A stretch of 12,921 nt of DNA from Novosphingobium sp. Lineage in GTDB: Bacteria; Pseudomonadota; Alphaproteobacteria; Sphingomonadales; Sphingomonadaceae. This document shows positions 1 through 8,016 of this stretch, in pieces (the stretch's first letter is position 1; the number at the start of each line of letters is the position of its first letter). Where the stretch lies: the NCBI GenBank assembly GCA_028697875.1, contig JAQVEQ010000071.1, forward strand, positions 1 through 12,921. Reading direction: 5' to 3'. Under the pieces are notes generated by a model that saw nothing but the letters and a program-made list of their open reading frames with translations, made no database searches and was not told the DNA's origin. The translations under genes and the position numbers were made by a program.

Positions 1-66
1 GATCGAGGCCTCGTTGAGGTCGATCAGCGGTGCATCGTTGTTGTCGGTGTTCGCTTCGGACGCCAT
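1..66 (-). CDS. rpoD: RNA polymerase sigma factor RpoD, N-terminal fragment
   Basis: Only the first 22 codons are inside the window; the gene continues past the left edge. Reading leftward from ATG at 66-64 gives MASEANTDNNDAPLIDLNEA, which matches the acidic start and the 'APLIDLNEASI' segment I know from sphingomonad primary sigma factors (start of region 1.1). RpoD is the housekeeping sigma that directs RNA polymerase to most promoters. The start lies 8 bases after the dnaG stop, and dnaG followed by rpoD is the classic macromolecular-synthesis order, so position supports the call. No good Shine-Dalgarno is visible just upstream (CTGAACAAGAAT precedes the ATG), which suggests translational coupling to dnaG. 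The call rests on a short segment plus synteny. Confidence 0.82.
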   Translation of the reverse strand, partial: MASEANTDNNDAPLIDLNEASI

Positions 67-74
67 ATTCTTGT

Positions 75-1967
75 TCAGTCCATTCCCTGTTCGTCCTGCG
101 CCAAGTGGGCGGCGGCAGGCGATGAATCTTCCTGTGCTGGCGCAGCAACACGTTGCCGCGCCATTTGCCTCAGCCGATCCTCCAACGCCAGCTTTCTTTC
201 GCGCAGCCGCTGCTGCTCGGCGATGGCGCCTTCAGGGTCGACGTCGAACCGCGCCGTCGCAGCCGCCAGCGCGGCTTCGATAGCGGGCCGTTCGACCAGC
301 ATGGCGACGGCTTCGGCCAAGTCCTCGCGGGCAGACTGCGGATTCGTGTCTTCCATCAGGAAGGAATAGCGGCGTGCTTGATCCGGCGGCGTTGCAAGGC
401 TTTCCAGCTCCTTTATGGGAGTGGATGCACCGTTTTCAAGCATTTCGGCACAGTCGAGCAAGATGTCGATGGCGCGTGCCGTTTCCGCATCGGGTGCGCG
501 ATAGGCCGCGAGGGCCTCCGCATGGCGGAAAATCTGGTCCGGATATCGCGCCAGTCCGGCAATCACGGCGGCCGTGAATGCGTCGCGTCCGCCGCCTTGG
601 GCAAGGCCCCGCAAGCGCCGCGCGGAATCCTCGGACAACGACGCCGGCTTCGCGCGCCCCGGAAATCCGCGCGGCACGAACGGTGCGCGGGGCGGGCGCG
701 GCGGATAGGCAAAAGCGGAAAAGCGGTCGAGCAATTCCCTGCGGTAGAGCCCCTTGATGTCGGGGTGCTCGATCGTTTCGACATGTTCGAGCAGGCGGGC
801 CTTCAATCCCGCCTTGTCTTCGGGGGTCGAGAGCGGCCTAGCCGCGCGCTCATGCTCCCACAAGGTGTCGAGCAAGGTCTGCGGGCTGGCGAGCAGGCTT
901 TCCATCGCCTCGCGCCCCTGCGCCTTTATCAGATCGTCCGGGTCGAGCCCGGCCGGCAGGCGCACGATGGCCAGCGAATGGCCGGGACGGAGCAGGGGCA
1001 GGGCGCGCGTCACGGCCCGCATTGCCGCGCGCTGCCCCGCTGCGTCGCCATCGAAACACAGCACCGGCACGTCGACCATGCGCCAGAGCATTTCGATCTG
1101 CCGTTCGGTCAGCGCCGTGCCGAGCGGGGCGACCGCTTCCTCGATCCCCGCGGCCGCGAGCGCGATCACGTCCATGTAGCCTTCGACCACCACCACGCGA
1201 TGCGTCTGGCGCGAGGCCGGGCCGGCGCGGTGGAGGTTGTAGAGTGTGCGCCCCTTGTCGAACAAAGGCGTATCGGGCGAGTTGTAGTATTTGGGAGCGC
1301 GGCTGTTCGCTTCGAGAATCCGCCCGCCAAACCCAATCACCCGTCCGCGCGCATCCTGGATCGGCAGCGTCAGCCGGGCGCGGAAACGCGAGTAGCTCGG
1401 CTTGCCGTCGTCGGTTTCGGCCAGCAGCCCGGCCTCGATCAGCTCATGTTCGGTGAATTGCGAGAGCGCCTGCTTGATCGCTTGCCGGTCGTCGGGTGCA
1501 TAACCGAAGCCGAAACGCTGCGCGGTATGCGCATCGAACCCGCGCGACGCGAGATAGCTGCGCGCCGCGCCGCCGTCCGGCCCAGCCAGTTGCGCCACGA
1601 ACCAATCCTGCGCGGCTTGCATCACGTCGTGCAACCCGGCGCGCTGTTCGGCCCGCCGGGCCTCGCGCGGGTCGGGCTGGGGGACTTCCATCCCGGCCTC
1701 GGAGGCCAGTTCCTTGACCGCATCCATGAAGGAGAGGCCGCGCTGGTCCGTCATCCAGCGGATCACGTCGCCATGCGCGCCGCAGCCGAAGCAGTGATAG
1801 AAGCCCTTCTCGTCGTTGACGGTGAAGCTGGGTGTCTTTTCGTTGTGGAACGGGCAGCAGGCCTTCCATTCCCGCCCGGCGCGGATGAGCTTGGTGGTCC
1901 GCATGATAACGCTGGACAGCGTTATGCGGCTGCGGAGTTCATCCAGCCATTGGGGGGAAAGCGCCAC
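75..1967 (-). CDS. dnaG: DNA primase DnaG
   Basis: Synthesises the RNA primers for lagging-strand DNA at the replication fork, working with the DnaB helicase. The protein has 630 residues, a usual alphaproteobacterial length. Visible domains: a CHC2 zinc-binding domain with C38, H41, C59 and C62 (CCPFHNEKTPSF ... FYHCFGCGAHGD); the catalytic core with YYNSPDTPLFDKG at about 227-239; and a Toprim fold with VVVVEGYMDV (E262) and FDGDAAG (D306, D308) for metal binding. The C-terminal part (about 430-630) is Ala/Arg-rich and should be the helicase-interacting region. The start is GTG at 1967; an in-frame stop lies four codons upstream, so no longer start exists. GGGAG sits only 3 bases before the GTG, an unusually short spacing. 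The gene lies 15 bases after the YqeY-like gene and 8 bases before rpoD, so one operon is likely. Confidence 0.97.
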   Translation of the reverse strand: MALSPQWLDELRSRITLSSVIMRTTKLIRAGREWKACCPFHNEKTPSFTVNDEKGFYHCFGCGAHGDVIRWMTDQRGLSFMDAVKELASEAGMEVPQPDPREARRAEQRAGLHDVMQAAQDWFVAQLAGPDGGAARSYLASRGFDAHTAQRFGFGYAPDDRQAIKQALSQFTEHELIEAGLLAETDDGKPSYSRFRARLTLPIQDARGRVIGFGGRILEANSRAPKYYNSPDTPLFDKGRTLYNLHRAGPASRQTHRVVVVEGYMDVIALAAAGIEEAVAPLGTALTERQIEMLWRMVDVPVLCFDGDAAGQRAAMRAVTRALPLLRPGHSLAIVRLPAGLDPDDLIKAQGREAMESLLASPQTLLDTLWEHERAARPLSTPEDKAGLKARLLEHVETIEHPDIKGLYRRELLDRFSAFAYPPRPPRAPFVPRGFPGRAKPASLSEDSARRLRGLAQGGGRDAFTAAVIAGLARYPDQIFRHAEALAAYRAPDAETARAIDILLDCAEMLENGASTPIKELESLATPPDQARRYSFLMEDTNPQSAREDLAEAVAMLVERPAIEAALAAATARFDVDPEGAIAEQQRLRERKLALEDRLRQMARQRVAAPAQEDSSPAAAHLAQDEQGMD

Positions 1968-1982
1968 GTGCTCCCGTCACAG

Positions 1983-2435
1983 TCAGCCGAAGCTGGCTTT
2001 CACGAGGCCGGACGCCTTGCCGAAGTCCATCTGCCCGGCATAGCGTTCCTTCAACGCGGCCATGACCTTGCCCATGTCCTTGATCGATTCGGCGCCGATC
2101 TCGGCCTTGATCGATTCGATGGCGGCCCCGACTTCGTCGTCCGACATCTGCGCGGGGAGGAATTCCTCGATCACCGCCAGTTCGCCCTTTTCCTGGTCGG
2201 CCAGTTCCTGGCGCCCGCCCTGTTCGTACATCTGGATGGATTCGCGGCGTTGCTTGGCCATTTTTACCAGCACTTCGGCGATCACCGCGTCGTCGTCTCC
2301 GGGGGCCGTGGCAGTGCGCAATTCGATGTCGCGGTCCTTGATCTTGGCCAGGATCAGGCGGATTGCGGCCAGCCGGTCCTTCTCGCGGGCCTTCATGGCA
2401 TCTTTCTGGGCCTGCGTAATCGAATCGCGAAGCAT
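1983..2435 (-). CDS. GatB/YqeY domain protein
   Basis: A 150-residue protein of the YqeY family, which resembles the C-terminal tRNA-binding helical domain of the GatB subunit of Asp/Glu-tRNA amidotransferase but stands alone. Diagnostic stretches are the N-terminal MLRDSITQAQKDAMKAREK and RLAAIRLILAKIKDRDIE, then ELAVIEEFLPAQMSDDEV in the middle and a C-terminal helix with KDMGKVMAALKERYAGQMDFG. No amidotransferase catalytic domain is present. The cellular role of YqeY is not well established; a link to tRNA or translation quality control is inferred from the fold. It is the first gene of a yqeY-dnaG-rpoD operon. The start ATG has GAGAGGA upstream, with about 11 bases between AGGA and the ATG, which is slightly long. 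The family name is sure, the function is not. Confidence 0.93.
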   Translation of the reverse strand: MLRDSITQAQKDAMKAREKDRLAAIRLILAKIKDRDIELRTATAPGDDDAVIAEVLVKMAKQRRESIQMYEQGGRQELADQEKGELAVIEEFLPAQMSDDEVGAAIESIKAEIGAESIKDMGKVMAALKERYAGQMDFGKASGLVKASFG

Positions 2436-2597
2436 CGGAATATGTGTCCTCTCAATGATTTAGGGGGCCACCCAAACGGGCTGGCCATCCTAGCCGATAT
2501 ATTTGTTCTCCGATAGGTTGACGCAGTGCAGCGTCACGTTTAGCCGGTGGGACTTAGCGCACATCGCCAAAACCTCTTACTCGACGGAGCAGCCCCT
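2436..2597. promoter_or_regulatory. Divergent yqeY / carA control region
   Basis: This 162-base gap must hold the promoters for the leftward yqeY-dnaG-rpoD operon and rightward carAB. An 18-bp dyad, TGACGC-N6-GCGTCA, lies at 2519-2536. A TTGACG at 2518-2523 resembles a -35 box for carA, but no convincing -10 follows at 16-18 bases. CCGATA occurs twice as a direct repeat (2494-2499 and 2510-2515) around an AT-rich TATATT stretch that could serve either direction. I cannot fix either transcription start from sequence alone. Confidence 0.5.
2586..2589 (+). promoter_or_regulatory. Ribosome binding site that decides the carA start
   Basis: GGAG lies 8 bases upstream of ATG 2598 and favours this start over the in-frame GTG at 2547. 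Confidence 0.65.
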
Positions 2598-3782
2598 ATG
2601 GCCGACGCCGCCTTTTCGCACGCGCCCCAACCGAACGGCGCCACTGGCGTTCTCGTGCTTGCCGACGGAACCGTGATCTGGGGCAAGGGCTTCGGCGCCA
2701 CCGGCAACGCGGTGGGCGAAGTCTGCTTCAACACGGCCATGACCGGTTACGAGGAAGTGATGACCGACCCGTCCTACGCGGGCCAGATCGTCACGTTCAC
2801 TTTCCCGCATATCGGCAATGTCGGCACCAACGACGAGGACGTCGAATCGCATGTCGAAGGCGCGGTCGGCTGCATCGTGCGGGAAGAAGTGACCCCGCCG
2901 TCCAGTTTCCGCGCCGAACGCACTTTCACCGACTGGATGGTCGCCAACGGCAAGATCGGCCTGTCGGGCGTCGACACCCGCGCGCTCACCCGCCGCATCC
3001 GCATGTCGGGTGCGCCCAACGCCGTGATCGCGCACGATCCGGCCGGCAAGTTCGACATCCCCGCGCTGCTCAAGCAAGCACAGGAATGGCCGGGCCTGGT
3101 CGGCATGGATCTCGCCAAAGTCGTCTCCCGCACGGGCGAGGAGGAATGGACCGGCGGGGCGTGGACGCTGGGGCAGGGCTATTCCGCCGGCGAAGGCGGC
3201 AGCCGCCCGCACGTGGTCGCGCTCGATTTCGGGGCCAAGGACATGATCTTCCGCAACTTGGTGAAAGCCGGGGCGCGGGTGACGGTGCTGCCCGGCAACT
3301 CCTCGCTGGAGGATATCCTCGCGCACAAGCCCGACGGCGTGTTCCTTTCCAACGGTCCGGGCGACCCGGCCGCGACCGGCGAATATGCGGTGCCGGTAAT
3401 CAAGGGCCTGCTGGAACGCGACATTCCGCTGTTCGGCATTTGCCTCGGCCACCAGATGCTGGCCTTGGCGGCGGGCGCGAAAACGATCAAGATGCACCAG
3501 GGCCATCGCGGCGCGAACCACCCGGTCCAGCGCAAGGGCGCCGAATGGGGCGATAGCGAAGGGCTGGTGGAGATCACTTCGATGAACCACGGCTTCGCGG
3601 TCGACAACGCCACGCTGCCCGCCACGCTGGAAGAAACGCACGTCTCGCTGTTCGACGGCTCCAACTGCGGCATCGCGGTCAAGGGCAAGAAGGCCTTCGG
3701 GGTGCAATACCACCCCGAGGCTTCGCCCGGTCCGATGGACAGCTTCTATCTCTTTGAAAAATTTGTGGGATCGCTCGGCTAA
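2598..3782 (+). CDS. carA: Carbamoyl-phosphate synthetase small (glutaminase) subunit CarA
   Basis: Hydrolyses glutamine and passes ammonia to CarB for carbamoyl phosphate, the shared precursor of arginine and pyrimidines. The 394-residue protein has the CarA-specific N-terminal domain (about 14-175, with CFNTAMTGYEEVMTDPSYAG) and a class I glutamine amidotransferase domain (about 205-394). The catalytic triad is visible: C282 in FGICLGHQML, and H372 and E374 in YHPEASPGP. The start is set at ATG 2598 because GGAG at 2586-2589 lies 8 bases ahead and the residues after it match where CarA proteins begin; a GTG 17 codons upstream (2547) is open but has no comparable ribosome site. The stop TAA shares its last A with the carB start (TAATG), so carAB are translationally coupled. 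Confidence 0.97.
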   Translation: MADAAFSHAPQPNGATGVLVLADGTVIWGKGFGATGNAVGEVCFNTAMTGYEEVMTDPSYAGQIVTFTFPHIGNVGTNDEDVESHVEGAVGCIVREEVTPPSSFRAERTFTDWMVANGKIGLSGVDTRALTRRIRMSGAPNAVIAHDPAGKFDIPALLKQAQEWPGLVGMDLAKVVSRTGEEEWTGGAWTLGQGYSAGEGGSRPHVVALDFGAKDMIFRNLVKAGARVTVLPGNSSLEDILAHKPDGVFLSNGPGDPAATGEYAVPVIKGLLERDIPLFGICLGHQMLALAAGAKTIKMHQGHRGANHPVQRKGAEWGDSEGLVEITSMNHGFAVDNATLPATLEETHVSLFDGSNCGIAVKGKKAFGVQYHPEASPGPMDSFYLFEKFVGSLG

Positions 3783-6700
3783 TGCCCAAACGCACAGACA
3801 TCTCCTCGATCCTCGTCATCGGCGCCGGCCCGATCATTATCGGTCAGGCGTGCGAGTTCGACTATTCCGGCACCCAGGCGGTCAAGGCGCTGAAGGAGGA
3901 GGGCTACCGCGTGGTCCTCGTCAACTCCAACCCAGCGACGATCATGACTGATCCGGACATGGCCGACGCGACGTATGTCGAGCCGATCACGCCCGAAGTC
4001 GTCGCAAAGATCATCGAGAAGGAGCGGCCCGATGCGCTGCTGCCGACGATGGGCGGGCAGACCGCGCTCAACTGCGCGCTCGACCTCGAAAACATGGGCG
4101 TGCTCGAAAAGTTTGGCGTGACCATGATCGGCGCCAATGCCGACGCAATCGACAAGGCCGAAGACCGCCAGCGCTTCCGCGAGGCGATGGACAAGATCGG
4201 GCTGGAATCGGCGCGCAGCGGCGTCGCTCACACGCTCGACGAGGCATTTGCCGTGCTCGAGCATACCGGCCTGCCTTCGATCATCCGGCCGAGCTTCACG
4301 CTTGGCGGCACCGGCGGCGGCATCGCCTACAACAAGGCCGAATTCGAAAAGATCGTGCGCGAAGGGCTCGACGCCAGCCCGACGACCGAGGTCCTGATCG
4401 AGGAAAGCCTGCTGGGCTGGAAGGAATACGAGATGGAAGTCGTGCGCGACAAGCACGACAACGCCATCATCATTTGCTCGATCGAGAACATCGACCCGAT
4501 GGGCGTCCATACGGGCGACTCCATCACGGTCGCCCCGGCGCTGACTCTGACCGACAAGGAATATCAGATCATGCGTACCGCCAGCATTAACGTGCTGCGG
4601 GAAATCGGCGTGGAAACAGGTGGTTCGAACGTACAGTTCGCAGTCAATCCCGAAGACGGCCGCCTGATCGTGATCGAGATGAACCCGCGCGTTTCGCGCA
4701 GTTCGGCACTGGCGTCCAAGGCGACCGGTTTCCCGATCGCGCGTGTCGCGGCCAAGCTTGCCGTGGGCTATACGCTCGACGAGATCACCAACGAGATCAC
4801 CGGCGCGACCCCGGCCAGTTTCGAGCCGACCATCGACTATGTCGTGACCAAGATCCCGCGCTTCACGTTCGAAAAGTTCAAGGGTGCCAAGGCCGAACTG
4901 TCGACCGCGATGAAGTCGGTCGGCGAAGTCATGGCCATTGGCCGCAACTTCAAGGAATCGGTGCAGAAGGCGCTGCGCGGTCTCGAAACCGGGCTCGACG
5001 GGTTCAACCGCATCACCGAGCTGGAAGGGGCCGGCAAGGAAGCCGTTACCGCCGCGATTTCCGTCCGCGCGCCGGACCGGATTCTCAAGATCGCCCAGGC
5101 TTTCCGCGAAGGCTTTACCGTGGACGAGGTCCACGCGATCACGTCCTACGACAAGTGGTTCCTGCGCCATATCGAGGAAATCATCGCCGAAGAGGCCCGG
5201 ATTTCCGAACATGGCCTGCCGACCGATGCTGCTGGCCTGCGCCGGATCAAGGCCATGGGCTTTTCCGACAAGCGCCTGGCCACGTTGGCAGTGCGCTCGG
5301 TCCACGTCGCGGGCGGGCTGGGCGAGACCCAGGCCAAGCGCGCGGGCCTGCTGCATGACGCGATCCGGGCCATGGCCGGGGCGACCAGCGAAGAGGAAGT
5401 GCGCGCGTTGCGCCACAAGCTGGGCGTCTATCCGGTGTTCAAGCGGATCGACAGCTGCGCTGCCGAGTTCGAGGCGATCACGCCCTATATGTACTCGACT
5501 TACGAGGCGCCGACTTTCGGCTCGCCCGAGGACGAGGCCGATCCTTCCGATCGCAAGAAGATCGTGATTCTCGGCGGCGGACCGAACCGGATCGGGCAGG
5601 GGATCGAGTTCGACTATTGCTGCTGCCACGCCTGTTTCGCGCTCGACGATGCCGGGTTCGAAACGATCATGGTCAACTGCAACCCGGAAACCGTGTCGAC
5701 CGACTACGACACGTCGGATCGCCTCTATTTCGAGCCGCTGACGGCAGAAGACGTGCTGGAGATCCTGCGCGTCGAACAGAGCAAGGGCCAACTGGTCGGC
5801 GTAATCGTGCAGTTCGGCGGGCAGACCCCGCTGAAGCTGGCGCAGCCGCTGGAAGACGCCGGGATTCCGATCCTCGGCACTTCGCCCGACGCGATCGACC
5901 TGGCCGAAGATCGCGAACGCTTCGCCGCGCTGGTCGAGAAGCTGGGGCTCAAGCAGCCCGAAAACGGCATTGCCAAGAGCCGCGACGAAGCCGCCGCGGT
6001 TGCCGCGCGGATCGGCTATCCGGTACTGCTGCGTCCCAGCTATGTGCTGGGCGGCCGGGCGATGGAAATCGTCGACAGCGAAGCCCAGCTCGACGACTAC
6101 ATCGCCACGGCGGTGAACGTGTCGGGCGACAGCCCGGTGCTGGTCGACCAGTACCTGCGCGATGCGGTGGAATGCGACGTCGATGCCCTGTGCGACGGCG
6201 ACCAGGTCGTCGTGGCCGGCGTGATGCAGCATATCGAAGAGGCCGGCGTGCACTCGGGCGACAGCGCCTGCACTCTGCCGCCCTACAGCCTGCCTGACGA
6301 AATCGTCGCCGAAATGGAGCGTCAGGCCGAATTGCTGGCCAAGGGCCTCAATGTGCGCGGGCTGATGAACGTGCAGTTCGCGGTCAAGGACGGCGAGGTC
6401 TACCTGATCGAAGTGAACCCGCGCGCGAGCCGCACCGTGCCGTTCGTGGCCAAGGCTGTCGGCAGTCCGGTGGCCAAGATCGCCGCGCGCGTCATGGCGG
6501 GCGAGAAACTGGCCGACCTGCCCTCGATCCGCCGCGATGTCGATTACATGGCAGTGAAGGAGGCGGTGTTCCCGTTTGCCCGCTTCCCGGGCACGGACCC
6601 TGTGCTGTCGCCGGAAATGAAATCCACCGGCGAAGTCATGGGTATCGACCGCGCATTCCCGATGGCCTTCCTCAAGGCGCAGATGGGTGCGGGGCTCAAG

Positions 6701-7105
6701 CTGCCGGAAAGCGGCGTCCTGTTCGTTTCGGTCAAGGACAGCGACAAGCCGGTGATCCTGCCCGCCGTGAAGCAGATGATCGAGAATGGGTTCAAGGTCA
6801 TCGCCACTGGCGGAACCCAGCGCTACCTCGTGGAGCAAGGCCTGCCGGTCGAACTCGTAAACAAGGTTCTAGAAGGCCGCCCGCACGTGGTCGACAAGAT
6901 CATCGACGGCGATGTCGCGATCATCTTCAACACCACCGAAGGATGGCAGAGCCTGAAGGACTCCCAATCGATCCGCGCTTCCGCGCTGGGAGGCAAGGTG
7001 CCTTACTTCACTACCGCAGCGGCATCCGTGGCAGTCGCCAAGGCAATCGCGGCGGCCAAAACGAGCGAACTTGAAGTCCGCTCGCTACAGGATTATTACG
7101 CCTAG
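3782..7105 (+). CDS. carB: Carbamoyl-phosphate synthetase large subunit CarB
   Basis: Makes carbamoyl phosphate from bicarbonate, two ATP and the ammonia delivered by CarA. The 1107-residue protein shows the internal duplication of the family. The first ATP-grasp half (from residue 1) has ILVIGAGPIIIGQACEFDYS, TLGGTGGGIAYN (about 172-183) and EMNPRVSRSSALASKA (about 300). The second half starts near 591 with KIVILGGGPNRIGQGIEFDY and has YVLGGRAMEIV (about 754) and EVNPRASRTVPFVAKA (about 877). The C-terminal methylglyoxal-synthase-like allosteric domain (about 977-1107) keeps ATGGTQ, NKVLEGRP and FNTTEG, matching the UMP-binding segments of the E. coli enzyme, so UMP feedback is likely. The second half begins about 35 residues later than in E. 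coli because the connecting oligomerisation region is longer. It overlaps the carA stop by one base. Confidence 0.98.
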   Translation: MPKRTDISSILVIGAGPIIIGQACEFDYSGTQAVKALKEEGYRVVLVNSNPATIMTDPDMADATYVEPITPEVVAKIIEKERPDALLPTMGGQTALNCALDLENMGVLEKFGVTMIGANADAIDKAEDRQRFREAMDKIGLESARSGVAHTLDEAFAVLEHTGLPSIIRPSFTLGGTGGGIAYNKAEFEKIVREGLDASPTTEVLIEESLLGWKEYEMEVVRDKHDNAIIICSIENIDPMGVHTGDSITVAPALTLTDKEYQIMRTASINVLREIGVETGGSNVQFAVNPEDGRLIVIEMNPRVSRSSALASKATGFPIARVAAKLAVGYTLDEITNEITGATPASFEPTIDYVVTKIPRFTFEKFKGAKAELSTAMKSVGEVMAIGRNFKESVQKALRGLETGLDGFNRITELEGAGKEAVTAAISVRAPDRILKIAQAFREGFTVDEVHAITSYDKWFLRHIEEIIAEEARISEHGLPTDAAGLRRIKAMGFSDKRLATLAVRSVHVAGGLGETQAKRAGLLHDAIRAMAGATSEEEVRALRHKLGVYPVFKRIDSCAAEFEAITPYMYSTYEAPTFGSPEDEADPSDRKKIVILGGGPNRIGQGIEFDYCCCHACFALDDAGFETIMVNCNPETVSTDYDTSDRLYFEPLTAEDVLEILRVEQSKGQLVGVIVQFGGQTPLKLAQPLEDAGIPILGTSPDAIDLAEDRERFAALVEKLGLKQPENGIAKSRDEAAAVAARIGYPVLLRPSYVLGGRAMEIVDSEAQLDDYIATAVNVSGDSPVLVDQYLRDAVECDVDALCDGDQVVVAGVMQHIEEAGVHSGDSACTLPPYSLPDEIVAEMERQAELLAKGLNVRGLMNVQFAVKDGEVYLIEVNPRASRTVPFVAKAVGSPVAKIAARVMAGEKLADLPSIRRDVDYMAVKEAVFPFARFPGTDPVLSPEMKSTGEVMGIDRAFPMAFLKAQMGAGLKLPESGVLFVSVKDSDKPVILPAVKQMIENGFKVIATGGTQRYLVEQGLPVELVNKVLEGRPHVVDKIIDGDVAIIFNTTEGWQSLKDSQSIRASALGGKVPYFTTAAASVAVAKAIAAAKTSELEVRSLQDYYA

Positions 7106-7219
7106 GACACCAGCGTCTTCCCGACATCAGGACTGGATTGCTGCCGTTTCTTCGCATGGCGCGTGAAATGGCCGGAGTCGCTTTGACCGGGAAGATCTAA
7201 ACGGAGTGGGGTAGTTCGT
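7106..7219 (+). other. carB-greA intergenic region
   Basis: A 114-base gap with no hairpin resembling a terminator after carB and no clear promoter. TTGACC at 7183-7188 could be a -35 box but has no -10 partner at proper spacing. Whether greA is read through from carAB or has its own promoter cannot be told. Confidence 0.35.
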
Positions 7220-7687
7220 ATGGAAAAGGTGCCGATGCTGGCGGAAGGCTATGAAAAGCTGACTGCCGACCTGAAGGCCCTGAGGGAAGAACGGCCGCGC
7301 ATCGTCGATGCGATCGAGGAAGCGCGCGCCCATGGCGACTTGTCGGAAAACGCCGAATATCACGCGGTCAAGGAACGGCAAGGCCAGGTCGAAGCGCAGA
7401 TCGCGGATCTGGAGGATCGCGTCAGCCGTGCCCAGATCATCGATCCCACGGCGCTGTCCGGCGACAAGATCGTGTTCGGTGCGACAGTCACGCTGCTCGA
7501 CGACGACGACAAGCCGGTCAAGTACCAGATCGTCGGCCAGACCGAAGCCGACGCCAAGGTGGGGCGGATTTCCTATAACTCGCCGCTGGGCAAGGCGCTG
7601 ATCGGGCGCAAGGTCGGCGACGAGATCGAAGTCACCGTGCCGTCGGGCGATCGCTTCTACCTCGTCGACAAGATCGAATTCATCTGA
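7220..7687 (+). CDS. greA: Transcription elongation factor GreA
   Basis: GreA enters the secondary channel of RNA polymerase and stimulates cleavage of backtracked transcripts, rescuing stalled elongation complexes. The 155-residue length fits the family. The N-terminal coiled coil (about 5-75) carries the signature EEARAHGDLSENAEYHAVKE, with the acidic tip residues D40 and E43 that help hold the catalytic Mg2+. The C-terminal FKBP-like globular domain (about 80-155) has ISYNSPLGKALIGRKVGD and ends VDKIEFI. The ATG is preceded by a purine-rich GGAGTGGGG run (GGGG about 8 bases upstream). It lies 114 bases after carB in the same direction and ends just before a strong palindrome facing a convergent gene. 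Confidence 0.97.
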   Translation: MEKVPMLAEGYEKLTADLKALREERPRIVDAIEEARAHGDLSENAEYHAVKERQGQVEAQIADLEDRVSRAQIIDPTALSGDKIVFGATVTLLDDDDKPVKYQIVGQTEADAKVGRISYNSPLGKALIGRKVGDEIEVTVPSGDRFYLVDKIEFI

Positions 7688-7693
7688 GCATTG

Positions 7694-7715
7694 CGCCGGG
7701 GGCATGCCCCCGGCG
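7694..7715. terminator. GC palindrome between convergent greA and DUF4170 gene
   Basis: CGCCGGGGGCATGCCCCCGGCG is a perfect 22-bp palindrome: a 9-bp stem with a CATG loop. It starts 7 bases after the greA stop and lies 9 bases from the stop of the convergent gene, so it could end transcription both ways. No T run follows on either strand, so it is not a textbook intrinsic terminator; it may instead stabilise 3' ends or act with Rho. Confidence 0.6.
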
Positions 7716-7724
7716 GCTAATGGA

Positions 7725-7946
7725 TCAAGCTTCGGGGAGCTTGGGCTCCAGCAGCTTGTGCAAGTGGACGATGACGTATTTCATCTCCGCATCGTCGACC
7801 GTGCGCTGTGCGTTGGCGCGCCAGACATCCTCGGCTTCGGCATAGCTGCCGTAGACGCCAACGAGGTCGATCTTGCTCAAATCCTCGAATTCGAGACTCT
7901 GGGGGTTCTTGACGCGCCCGCCCATAACCAGGTGAAGAAGCTGCAT
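7725..7946 (-). CDS. DUF4170 family small protein
   Basis: A 73-residue soluble protein of a family typical of alphaproteobacteria, with no established function. Recognisable parts are MQLLHLVMGGRV at the start, LEFEDLSKIDLVGVYGSYAEA in the middle (about 18-38) and the strongly family-like QRTVDDAEMKYVIVHLHKLL (about 47-66). There is no signal peptide or membrane segment. The frame stays open upstream to 8117, but those codons overlap the neighbouring gene and look non-coding. ATG 7946 fits the family start and has GAGGG about 10 bases ahead. It lies 70 bases after the end of the glycine-zipper gene on the same strand, so it may be the tail of that operon or have its own promoter. It converges on greA. 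Confidence 0.88.
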   Translation of the reverse strand: MQLLHLVMGGRVKNPQSLEFEDLSKIDLVGVYGSYAEAEDVWRANAQRTVDDAEMKYVIVHLHKLLEPKLPEA

Positions 7947-8016
7947 GTGTGTTAGGCCCTCGAAAATAGATTGACGAATGGCCCCTCCTGGAAGTTTCCC
8001 GCAATTCACTGGCGGG

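Noticed and set aside
153..2516. 787-codon open frame on the plus strand opposite dnaG and yqeY
   Set aside because: It spans two well-identified genes and their junction, and its translation is Arg/Gly/His-rich with no family match I recognise. It is a by-product of GC-rich codon usage.
2547..2597. Alternative GTG start giving CarA 17 extra residues
   Set aside because: No comparable ribosome site, and the extra residues do not resemble CarA N-termini; ATG 2598 has GGAG at 8 bases.
3779..6838. 1019-codon open frame on the minus strand opposite carB
   Set aside because: It is a mirror of carB codon bias (strong third-base GC). Its His/Asp/Arg-rich translation has no recognisable domain. Remarkable in length, but CarB is certain.
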